Positions 33,683 through 44,400 of a stretch of 64,000 bases of DNA are shown here, piece after piece. Numbering within the stretch: the first letter of the stretch is position 1; every line of letters begins with the position of its first letter. Location: positions 1-64,000 of the forward strand of contig CAJNDS010000946.1 of assembly GCA_905221605.1 (NCBI GenBank). The letters run 5' to 3'. The translations under genes were made by a program, and so were the position numbers. Origin of the DNA: Symbiodinium natans. Taxonomy: Eukaryota > Sar > Dinophyceae > Suessiales > Symbiodiniaceae. The notes under the pieces are model-generated. The model was not told where the DNA came from, made no database searches, and worked only from the letters and a program-made list of their open reading frames with translations.

Positions 33683-33842
33683 CTGAGGAGGTCAGATGCC
33701 TGTCATCCAGGCAGGATCCACTGAGGTCCGTCCAACAAGACATGCAGAGAAAAGACACCCGAACGTCGCGAAACATGATCCGGAGACTTCAATACCCCTT
33801 ATTTAAGCAATATTCATTCAACCATACAAGGAAACCGTAAAC

Positions 33843-34018
33843 CAACCCCTAACCCCTAACCCCTAACCCCTAGCCCCTAGCCCCTAACCCCTAACCCCTA
33901 ACCCCTAAACCCCTAACCCCTAAACCCTAACCCCTAACCCCTAACCCCTAAACCCTAAACCCTAAACCCTAAACCCTAAACCCTAAACCCTAAACCCTAA
34001 ACCCTAAACCCTAACCCT
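33843..34018. repeat. CCCCTAA array turning into CCCTAAA array
   Basis: About nine CCCCTAA-type units followed by about ten CCCTAAA units. It shows local spread of a variant unit. Confidence 0.95.
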
Positions 34019-34056
34019 AGTATACTTTAAGGAATATTCTTATTCAAGGGGGACTG

Positions 34057-34113
34057 GAGTCGCTGGGTGATCCAACCTCTTGTAGAAGAAGCACGCAGCC
34101 ACCAGAAAGCCAG
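34057..34113 (-). CDS. candidate membrane exon
   Basis: Between acceptor GGCCCAG and a GT donor. One frame reads AGFLVAACFFYKR. The frame is not confirmed by neighbours. Confidence 0.3.
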
Positions 34114-34398
34114 CCTGGGCCGGCCCATCGACCGTAGGGCTTCAGAATCCTATTCACCCACCCCCCCCCCCCCAAACCCCCTAATGTTCAATACTCCATG
34201 ATACTTGCGTTCTACTGTGGGGGGAAAAATTTAAGATTAGGGGGAAAGTGGGGCGTTGAATATTAGGGGGAGCGCGAGGGGGATTCTTGGGCTGGGTGAC
34301 GATCTTCTCGAGGCTACGCCACGCTTCAACTTTTATCGCGCAGTTGGGTCGGCAATTGTTCTTCCTCAAAGACGCTCGCCGCTAGACCCTAATTAAGC

Positions 34399-34480
34399 CC
34401 TAAACCCTAAACCCTAAACCCTAAACCCTAAACCCTAAACCCTAAACCCTAAACCCTAAACCCTAAACCCTAAACCCTAA
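34399..34480. repeat. CCCTAAA array
   Basis: About 12 units. Confidence 0.95.
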
Positions 34481-34483
34481 AGT

Positions 34484-34580
34484 AGGGGCCACGCCAGTAG
34501 CAAGAGACCGATGAGGAGCGAAGCCAAGGACGCGCCCGTGTCCGCCATGGCCACTTGGCCCAACACGGCACCTGCGGCTG
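34484..34580 (-). CDS. candidate exon, hydrophobic
   Basis: Acceptor CAGCCGCAG. The frame reads AVLGQVAMADTGASLASLLI then GLLLLAW, with a GC donor. It is flanked by CCCTAAA on the left and TTTAGGG-like repeats on the right, like the synthetase exons. The gene is unknown. Confidence 0.35.
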
Positions 34581-34753
34581 AGGGTTTCTTTTGAGGCTTC
34601 GGGTTTAGGGTTTTTCGGGTTTCTAGGGTTTAGGATTTGGGGTTACTGCATGTGGGGAGAAATCTTTCTCCCAAAGCTATGGCAAACACCACGCTTTTCC
34701 CCACATTTTGACCCCGAAACCGCAAAAGCCCTGAACCCTAAACTCCTTAAACC

Positions 34754-34860
34754 CTTTAGGGTTTAGGGTTTAGGGTTTAGGGTTTACCGTTTAGGGTTTA
34801 GGGTTTAGGGTTTAGGGTTTAGGGTTTAGGGTTTAGGGTTTAGGGTTTAGGGTTTAGGGT
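34754..34860. repeat. TTTAGGG array
   Basis: About 15 units with one TTTACCG variant. Confidence 0.95.
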
Positions 34861-34985
34861 CACCCCTAAACCGCAAAGCCCACGCGGAGCGGGGCGGGCC
34901 CCTCTGAAGAGTTTCGCACTCAGCAGGCGGCGTCGTGTATCCGCCACAGACCTCGGCATCTTGCCGGTTGCAAGATGTTAAAAGG

Positions 34986-35115
34986 GCCCAATACCCCTTA
35001 AAGGTTTAGGGTTTAGGGTTTAGGGTTTAGGGTTTAGGGTTCAGGGACCGCAAATCATAAAGGGATCCTTAGTAAAGTATGGTTCGGTATAATCCTGAAG
35101 TAAGGTGTATTGGGC
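34986..35115. repeat. family D foldback element interrupted by TTTAGGG units
   Basis: Left end GGGCCCAATACCCCTTAAAG, then six TTTAGGG units (35004-35046), then the element's interior and right end GGTGTATTGGGC. Confidence 0.65.
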
Positions 35116-35403
35116 TCTCTGGGTGGTTCTCCAAAGTACGGTTTAGTTTATAGGGTCTCTAACTTAGGTCCCTTTTCGGGGACCGTAGAAGAAGTACGGC
35201 ACCCATACAATATGGCCTCATTCAGAGAGAGCTATCGGAACACAACAGTCTGACTCTCTCTCCGTGCGGCATCAGCCATCGACGAACAAAAACCTGCTTG
35301 GACGTGCAAAGTCAACACTGCCAACCAGAAGCACGCAAGATCAACACCCTAAGCCCTAAAACCTAAACCCTAAACCAAAACCCTAAACCCTAAGCCCTAA
35401 GTC

Positions 35404-35700
35404 GTAAGCCCTAAACCCTATACCCTATACCCTAAACCCTAAACCCTAAACCCTAAACCCTAAACCCCAAGCCTTGTTAAGCAGCACAAGATGAGCAGAG
35501 GACAGCTTGCAGCACCGTTTGTGGGTCGAGAGGGCCGCTGTACCTTGACATGCAGCTGAGGATTTGACTTTAGGGTTTAGGGTTTAGGGTTTAGGGTTTA
35601 GGTTTTAGGGTTTAGGGCTTAGGGTTTAGGGCTTAGGGTTTAGGGTTTAGGGTTTCGTGTTTAGGGTTTAGGGTTTAGAGTTTAGGGTTTAGCATTGAGG
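35404..35700. repeat. facing CCCTAAA and TTTAGGG arrays
   Basis: CCCTAAA at 35404-35468 and TTTAGGG at 35572-35700 enclose a 100-bp island with no clear frame. Confidence 0.85.
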
Positions 35701-35703
35701 GCT

Positions 35704-36530
35704 TCGGGGCCTCATGTGTGCTAGCTTTCACTAGCCAAGCTGCTTTTCAAGCGACAGGAACATACCCACCCGCCCACAGAATCCACAACATTAAGATCAT
35801 GATATGGGAGCACTCCACCAGGATGCTTGCACCCAAAGTCCCCCAAAGTCCAGAAGGTTAAGGGTTCAGGGTTTAACCTGCGCGTCAGCGCTCCCGCCCC
35901 GTCAACCCCCCCCCCCCCCCCCCCCGCCCAAATTACAAAAAAGAAAAAACCTTCAGCCTCGTTACCTAAACCCTAAACCCTAAGCCCCAAACCCCAAACC
36001 CCAAACCCTAAACCCCCGAACCCCTGCACGGCACCTCCAGCCATTGAGTTGGAGGGCGAGGCCTCAGTGGCTTGGTGATTTGCTTAGGGTGTTTGGGAAG
36101 GGTCTAGGAGTAACTTGGGTTAAAGGCGGTTTTAGGGTAACCTAAACCCTAAACCCTAAACCCTAAACCCTAAACTCTAAACCCTAAAAAAGGGGAACAA
36201 GGGTTGTAGGGGGTTTCGGTTTGAGGTTTACGGCTCTTGGGGTGTTGGGGATTTGGGGTTTAGGGTTGAGGGCTTTAGGCGGGTCGTGGGGTTTGCGGGC
36301 TTGATTTAGGGGCTTGGGGTCTGATGTAGAACTAGGGCTTGAGTCTTTTGAGGTTTAGGGTCTCAGATTTGTGGGGTTTTATGTTGGGGGGCCAGGCTTT
36401 TTGGGAGAGGTTGAGGGGTTAGCCTTAGGGTTGCTGTTTAGATGGTTGTGGGTTGGGGATGGAGATGCCCTTCTGGTACTTGTTCTAAGAATCTGGCCAC
36501 ATGTTGGCAGTTGTTCAAAAGACCCCCCCC
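35704..36530. other. no confirmed gene
   Basis: A minus frame at about 35790-35840 reads VECSHIMILMLWILWAGG and could be a membrane exon. Otherwise there is a poly-C at 35908-35926, degenerate repeats, and a + frame made of TTTGGGG words. Confidence 0.35.
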
Positions 36531-36534
36531 CCCC

Positions 36535-36862
36535 CCTAAACCCTAAACCCTAAACCCTAAACCCCAAACCCTAAACCCTAAACCCTAAACCCTAAACCCT
36601 AGACCCTAAACCCTTAAGCCCTAACCCCTAAACCGTCCCCAAAACAGCCGTCTGGTAGGCAGCCCAAGAAGCGGCTCCAGGCCACGTTCTTCAGCTGCTC
36701 TCGGAGCATCCTGGCTGAGGGTTTAGGGTTTAGGGTTTAGGGTTTAGGGTTTAGGGTTTAGGGTTTAGGGTTTAGGGTTTAGGGTTTAGGGTTTAGGGTT
36801 TCGGGTTTAGGGCTTAGGGTTTAGGGTTTAGGGTTTAGGGTTTAGGGTTTAGGGTTTAGGGT
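36535..36862. repeat. CCCTAAA and TTTAGGG arrays around a candidate exon
   Basis: CCCTAAA at 36535-36630 and TTTAGGG at 36717-36862. Confidence 0.9.
36666..36710 (-). CDS. candidate exon
   Basis: Acceptor CAGCCAG, frame MLREQLKNVAWSRFL, then GGCTGCC as donor. It lies between inverted telomeric arrays. It is downstream of the synthetase stop, so it belongs to another unknown gene. Confidence 0.35.
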
Positions 36863-37199
36863 TGCCAACCCGAAGCCCTCAACTTCAGGGCTTACTTTGG
36901 GATTGCAGGAGCTTTCGGGGTTCGGTCTTTGCGGTGAGTGTTGGGAGAACATGAAGTTATGTTTAGGGTTTAGGGTTTAGGCGGTTTAGGGTTTGGGGTT
37001 TAGGGTTTCGGGTTTGGGGTTTTGGGGTTTAGGGTTTGGGATTTCAGCCAGCGTTTAGGGTTTCAGGCGTGAAGGGTTTGGGCCAGTTTCAGGGCTCAAG
37101 GGCTTAAGCGGTTTAATGGTTTACGGTGCGGTATTCAAGCGAGCCGGCTGTTCGAGCCACGATGCTTCTGGACGCACTCCTGTACCTGCCCAAAGAAAC

Positions 37200-37640
37200 G
37201 CATCCACTGACTTCCTAGACCCGAGAGGAACCTAGGAATAAGAAGGGCGCCCCTTTTGGTTTAAACGGGCTTACTGAAGGGAACCTATGCCCTAAACAAA
37301 CGGAATAGGCCCAACATTTGACATTTTTTATTCGTTTAAACAATTACTTAGAAAATCATGGGAAGTTACTTGAGTATGTAGTCTTTAAACAAAACAACAA
37401 ATAATTATACATATATTGAAATAACAAAATTAGTTTTTATTATAATTGGAATATATTTTTATAAATTCTTTATAAATATTCATTCAACCATCAAAAGTGA
37501 AATATAAATATACCGAAATAAATCCACCACCAATATCAGAATCCTAGTTTCCGAGGAGCCTAAAATGCGCGTTAAGGGTCTTTAAGGTTCGGGGGGGGTG
37601 AACCCGGGATTCTAAACCCTAAGCCCTAAAGCCCTGAGCC
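37200..37640. other. foldback element, AT-rich patch, no gene
   Basis: 37212-37318 (CCTAGGAATAAGAAGGGCGC) resembles 62311-62397. An AT-rich patch at 37320-37540 is unlike the rest of the area. Confidence 0.5.
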
Positions 37641-37667
37641 CCTAAAGCCCTAACCCCTAAACCCTAA

Positions 37668-37755
37668 ACCCTTTAGGGTTTAGGGTTTAGGGTTTAGGGT
37701 TTAGGGTTTAGGGTTTAGGGTTTGGGGTTTAGGGTTTAGGGTTTAGGGTTTAGCA
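37668..37755. repeat. TTTAGGG array
   Basis: About 12 units. Confidence 0.95.
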
Positions 37756-37847
37756 CCTGGATTCAGAGCTCGCAGTCACGCGCCTCTTTTCTGCGATTTG
37801 CCGGGCAACGGGTCCCGGGCTTAGATGTCTAATCCTACTTCCTACTT

Positions 37848-37954
37848 GGAGGTTCATGCGGGTAGTGAAAAGCAAGGTTCTGCGTATTGTTTCTGTACTT
37901 ATAACTCCACTTTCGGGTTCTTTTCACCCTGCTTATAACTACCCCTGAACCTCC
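37848..37954. repeat. foldback element, family C
   Basis: Perfect terminal inverted repeat GGAGGTTCA / TGAACCTCC, with inner TAACTACCCC. It is related to 31462-31554. Confidence 0.7.
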
Positions 37955-38184
37955 AGGCACTGGTCCTAGGTGAAGTGAGGACACCGCTTCTGACCACCCC
38001 TACTACTCATTCTAAGCCAGAAACAGACCCAAGCCAACAAGCTTCAATTCCTAAACCCTAAACCCTAAACCCTAGACCCTAAACCCTAAACCCTAAACCC
38101 CATAAGCTTCCAGTGGCTCCTCACCGTCTGTCCACATTTGCGGAGAGCGCAAGATGTCCCGCGCGGAGCGTGCTCTCTCTCAGC

Positions 38185-38197
38185 TCAGGAGATGGCC
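38185..38197 (-). CDS. synthetase last exon with stop
   Basis: After acceptor CTCCAG the bases GGCCATCTCCTGA complete SGAIS and stop, the expected end of the tRNA-binding domain. Confidence 0.7.
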
Positions 38198-41100
38198 CTG
38201 GAGCAAGAAAGGGTTTAGGGTTTAGGGTTTAGGGTGTAGGGTGTAGGGTGTAGGGTTTAGGGTGTACGGTGTATAGGGTGTAGGGTGTAGGGTGTAGGGT
38301 TTCGCGTTTAGGGTTTGGGGTTTGGGGGTGTAGGGTTCAGGCTTTGGGGTGTACGGTTTGGGGTTGGAGGCTTGTGGCCTGAGGGTTTGGGGTCTGGGGT
38401 TAAGGGTGACAGGGTTTAGTAGCCCTAGGATACTCGCCTTGGGGATTCGGCCCTGAACGGTTCGTGGGCTTCAGAACCCTAAACCCTAAACCCTAGACCC
38501 TAAACCCGGATCGCTTTGCCGGTCCAAGTTCGGACATGCGCAGGCGCAAGCGCGGAGGAAACTCGGGGTTGGGAAAAACCGGGGCTTTCGCCAAGCTGGC
38601 AAGCCAAGCTGATGACACAGCCTGTCCCTACGATTTTCTTGAAGAACCCCCTAAATAATTCTTCTCCCTACCGTAAAATAGGGATTCTTATACTTCATTT
38701 TCGGGGTGTACTTAAACAAACAAAAACTGTAGACAACCCCCCCCTCAAAAAAAAAAACACAAAATAAAAAAAACAAATCATCGAGCCGGCCCCCAAGCCA
38801 TGGAACCCTGGAACCTCACATCCCTAAACCCTAAACCCTAAACCCTAAAACCCTAAAACCCTAAAACCCTAAAGCCCTAAAACCCTAAAACCCTAAAACC
38901 CTAAAGCCCTAAAGCCCTAAAACCCTAAAACCCCAAACCCTACACTCCGGTCCACAGAAGGCCCCCACCCACTGGCCACAGACTTGCAGGTAACTGGCCC
39001 AGCCTGGGTAGTGCTTCGGGGATGGTGTAGATTTTCAGAGTCCAAGGCTTCGAGGTCTGGGGTTTAGGGGAAATTTACGGTAGGGTTTAGGGTTTAGGGT
39101 TTAGGGTTTAGGGTTTAGGATTTAGGGTTTAGGGTTTAGGGTTTAGGGTTTAGGGTTCAGGGTTCAGGGTTCAGGGTTCAGGGTTCAGGGTTCAGGGTTC
39201 AGGGCTCAGGGTTTAGGGGTTTAGGGGTTTCGGGTTTTCGGGTTTTCGGGTTTTCGGGTTTTTTCGGGTTTTTTCGGGTTTTTTCGGGTTTGGTTTCGGG
39301 GTTTCGGGGTTTCGGGGTTTCGGGGTTTCGGGGTTTCGGGGTTTCGGGGTTTCGGGGTTTAGGGGTTTAGGGGTTTAGGGGTTTAGGGGTTTAGGGGTTT
39401 AGGGGTTTCGGGGTTAGGGGTTTTGGGCTTTTACAGGGGTTGAAGGTTGCACAGGGGTTTAGGGTTGGGGGTTTGCGCGCTGAGGCTTTGGAGCTGGCGG
39501 ATCCTGACCCTCGGCGCCCGGCAGAAGTCATCCACACTGCGCCGTTGTAGGTACCCTGCTTGCCTTTGCAGGACAGGAAGTTGGGATGTTGCCCCTTGTA
39601 CTAGGAGTCCTGAATAGGGATTTTTGTACCCCCCCCCCCATTCTATCACTGGGTTTAGGGTTTAGGGTTCAGGGTTCAGGGTTCAGGGTTCAGGGTTCAG
39701 GGTTTAGGGTTTAGGGTTTAGGGTGTAGGGTTTAGGGTTTAGGGTTTAGGGTTTAGGGGGAACATCCCAAAGAGGCCCACTCGTCGCAAGCACTCGGCTC
39801 CTCAATCCCTCCCCAATGCTTGCAATCCCGAAGCCCCAAATTAAGCAAAGGCTCCGTAAGCCGCAAACCCTAAAACCCTAAACCCTAAACCCTAAACCCT
39901 GAACCCTGAACCCTAAACCCTAAACCCTAAACCCTAAACCCTAAAAAAACCCGAAAACGTTTGGAGAAGTGAGAAGCTGAGTTCCTGGCTTCCATTGGTC
40001 ACGCAGCCTGGTCTCAGCACCTCCCACGGCGCTTTGCCCGTCCTGAGGCCGGCAAGCAACGTCAAGCTTTGGCAAGGGTTTAGGGTCTAGGGTCTAGAGG
40101 GTCTAGAGGGTCTAGAGGGTCTAGAGGGTCTAGAGGGTCTAGAGGGTCTAGAGGGTCTGGAGGGTCTAGAGGGTCTAGAGGGTCTAGAGGGTCTAGAGGG
40201 TCTAGAGGGTCTAGAGGGTCTATAGGGTCTATAGGGTCTCTAGGGTCTCTAGGGTCTATACGGTCCAGGGTCTAAGGTTTAGGGTTTCGGGCCACTTTTG
40301 GGTTTGGGGGTTTCGGGGTTGCAGCTGCCCAAAAGCCACGAAACCCCTAACGTGTGCGTCAAGCTTCCGGCGGGGTTGGGGGCCTTCATAGATTTGGGAT
40401 CTTCGCAAGGCTATGGTCTACGACTCCCTAGATCCCAAAGAGCCCAATCCCCCTTAATTAAGGCATATACCTTACATCAATATTAAGGATCACTACATAA
40501 TCAATTTGGACCACAACTGAGGGAGGGAGAGGGAGAGAGAGAGGGGGCCCATAAGGTAGAACCGACCACTTGCAGGTGTGATGGACCTCCCAGGTGAACG
40601 CATGTGAACCCTTTAGCACCTAAACCTAAACAGCCCCTTAAAGCCCCTGAACCCTAAATCCTAAACCCTAAACCCTAAACCTTGAACCCTAAACCCTCTT
40701 CCAGTGGTTGGGCCGTGGTGCTTCTCGTTCAGCTTGTCATCTGCCTCCAACATCTCCAGACCTGCGGGGACTTCTGTGAGACTAGCAGATGCAGCTGTCT
40801 CCAAATTAAATGCATTGGGCTCCCCACTTTCGAACCCACAAACTACCTCTTAAAGACCCTAGACTTCGAAACGCCCGAAACCCCCGAATCCCTAAGCCCC
40901 AAGCGCTGAACCCCTTGCTCCCCCTAAATCCTAAGCCCTGAGCCCTGACACATGGTCCCTACCAGCAATCAAGCTCCAGACCCTCCCTTGCCCAAAGTCC
41001 TAAAGCCTGTACATACCCTACAAGCCATGAACCCGCTAAACCGCAGCCAACAAAAGGCTTTGCAAGCCTGATAAACCTTTCCCAGCCCGTCTCCCAAAAA

Positions 41101-41403
41101 CCTCCCAAACCTCTTGATGAAGGAGTATTCCTGCATGACACGAGAGGATCCTTAGTAGAACGTAAGTAATATTGCTGAATTGTGCTTGGTCTATTGCCCT
41201 AAACCCCAAAGCCCCTAAAACCCTCAACCCCGAAAGGCCCAAAAAAACCCTAAAACCCCTAAAATCCCCAAAGCCCCCCAAAAGGCCCAAAAACCCCTGA
41301 ACCCCCCCAAGCCCCTAAACCCCTCAAACAAAAAACCGACCCCCCCAAACCCCCAAACCCCCCAAAAAAACCACAAACCCCCGCCCCCCCCCCCCCCCCC
41401 CCA

Positions 41404-41455
<52 letters not shown>

Positions 41456-41459
41456 AATC

Positions 41460-41492
<33 letters not shown>

Positions 41493-44400
41493 TAACCTCA
41501 AACACCCAAAACCACCCCCCTAAAATCCCAAAACCCCCCATAGAAACCATAGCAAAACCACTGAAGCCCCCCGCAGCCTTCGGCTACAACTCTCTCACCG
41601 ACTTGGGCACCCGCCGGCGGCTGCATCAGCCTCGAATCTGGGTTTAGGGTTTAGGGTCTAGGGTTTCGTCGAGGGTCCAGGGTTTAGGTTTAGGGTTTCC
41701 TGTTTAGCGTCTATGGTTTAGTGCTTGGGGCTGGAGGGTTTAGTGTTTAAGGAAGGGCTCAGCAACCTAAAGTGCATGCCCTAAAGTCGGGCCCCCCCAC
41801 CCACCCAAGCCTTGCAAGTGCAAATCCTGAATTCCTAAACCCGAAACCCAAGCCATCTAGGGGTCGAAATATTACAAGTAGTATTCCCTTAGGATCCCTT
41901 TGTACTTAACCCCCACAACCCTGTACGAATTGTTCAGGGCCCTATACTAGAACCGGACGTTGCACAGATTCTTTGTCTCTGCCGGCCTTAAACAGACTTT
42001 CTCGAGGACTGGAGACCACCGGTGAACGGAGGGAAAAAGCTCCTGGTGTGGTTCCACACCTGATTTCGGGTGTTCTCCATGGAGCCCCGGATAGCCCGGC
42101 GGCCTTGGCCCGAAACCCTCTTTGAGAGGATTTGCATGCATTCCAGGCTCAAGGTTCGTGAGATGCACTGTAAAACTGATGAAGGGAGACGAGGTTTCAT
42201 CAAAGATCCGACGATCCGACACTTCTCCAGCTCTTCCCAAGCAGCTCAATTTTGATCCGGCGGCGCCTTCCGGTGTGCTGGCCCTCTTGACCCACAATCA
42301 GCGCTGCCCCGGGTCGTGGTCGGCGCCAGCACCGTTCTCCAGCAACTGCACGACCCCCATGTGACCAAGCTGAGATGCCAACGTCAGAGCTGTCCAACCG
42401 TCGGTGTTGGCCAAACCGACCTGCGCGCCGGCTTCCAGCAGCAAACGCACGACCTCCACGCGATTCTGTACAGATGCCGCCATCAGAGCCGTGTAGCCGT
42501 CGCTGTTGGCCTTGTCGAGGCCTGCGCCGGCCTCAAGCAACAACTTCATCACGTCGACGTGGCCGTGTGGCGATGCCTGCATCAGAGCCGTGCAGCCGTC
42601 CTCGTCGGCCGTGTCCGGGTCGATGGGACGCTGCAGCATGGACTCAACCTTAAGTGGCTCTCCTAAATTCGCAAAAACCCTGAAATATCGATCATCTCTA
42701 CCCTACATCGGAGTGAAAGAATGCGGCCAGGATTTGGACCCGAAACCCTAAACCCCAAACCCCAAACCCAAACCCAAACCCCAAACCCCAAACCCCAAAC
42801 CCCAAACCCCAAACCCCAAACCCCAAACCCCAAACCCCAAACCCCAAACCCCAAACCCCAAACCCTAAACCCTAACCCTAAACCGGTATACTGCAGATTC
42901 GCCCATGTAGGTTTTCTTTTTGGCAGCTATCCGGCCTCAGCCGCGGAGCCACGCGCCGCCGCGTCCATGAGCTCCTCCACATCCGCGGCAGAAGGCTCCG
43001 AGTATGCAAGCAGGACCTGCACCATTGGTTTAGGGTTTAGGGTTTAGGGTTTAGGGTTTAGGGTTTAGGGTTTAGGGTTTAGGGTTTAGGGTTTAGGGTT
43101 TAGGGTTTAGGGTGCAGGACCTGCACCATTGTTCTTGGCTGCACTTAGCAGGGCAGCTATATTTTTTTAAAGCTGCCTTGTTAAGAAACCCAATAAAAAC
43201 CCAAAAAGGCTAAGGATCTAAAGTTACAGTAAAGCACCACAGAGTGTTTGGGGCACTATTTCAAAGATGGCCATTTTATTGTTCCTATTGGGTTTAAGAA
43301 ACAAAAAATGGCAACTTTTGTTCCTTATTGGTTTTAAGTATTCACACAACATGTGCCATTTTTGTTCCTTACTGGGCTTTAAGTATTCATATAATTCCTT
43401 ATTGGGCTTTAAGTATTCATATGACCATGTAACATGCTTTTCAACAATGACCCAGGGACGAGCTCCAGCTCCATGGAGGCGTCGACCCTGGTCGCATCCT
43501 CCAAGCTCTCGCCAGCAAGAAGCAGCCTTTGCCGGAAGCGTGGGGGCAAGCCGTAGACCTGGCCGTGTACCCAGGTTTAGGGTTTAGGGTTTAGGGTTTG
43601 GGGTTTAGGGTTTAGGGTTTAGGGTTTAAAGAGCCCAATACCCCTTAAATAAGGAACATACCTTAAATTATATAGGGATCTCTTATGTAATTTAAGGCAT
43701 CTTCCTGAATTAAGGGGTATGGGGCCCTCCGGGCACCTTATGCAGGTGTTGCTTCACGTCCCACACGCCGGTGTGCTCATCCAGTGGCACCTCCGCCACA
43801 TCTTCGCCCGAGAGCATCCTCACACGGAGCATCGGCATCGTGGAAATGTCGCGGAGGAAGCTGAACGCGTCCTCGCCCAGAAATCCAAACGGAAGCCACG
43901 ATGCTGCATCAATATCAAACTGTACGACGAATCCTAAACCCTAAACCCTAAACCCTAAACCCTGAACCCCTCATGCCACAAGGTATGCAGGCCCTCTGAA
44001 CCCCGCACCGGAAACTTCGAATTGAAGGGCTTGCCGAATACCCACAACTATCTTATCAAGGGACTTAAGGAGGGACCCCACTTATACCGGACCTTAGGAG
44101 TTATTGAGGGGCTACTTAGGTATGCAGGGACTATAAAAGGTATATGTAGGGGTTATATAGGTATTTAGGGGCTACTTAGGTATGCAGGGACTATAAAAGG
44201 TATATGTAGGGGTTATATAGGGGAATAAGATTAAGGGTCCTTCTAGGGGCCGCTCCTTCAATCCAAGAACGTGTTGAACACTCCCCGCTCCTTGTCAGGC
44301 TTACCTAGGAAAACCCACAACCAAAGAACTCTTGGGATCCCCCCAGTCTCCTTACAGGAATTCCTATGTTTCGGGTTCCCCTCCCAGCCATAGACCCCAG

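Noticed and set aside
42316-42666. + strand frames over the ankyrin exon
   Set aside because: They are shadows of the ankyrin repeats, which are clear on the minus strand.
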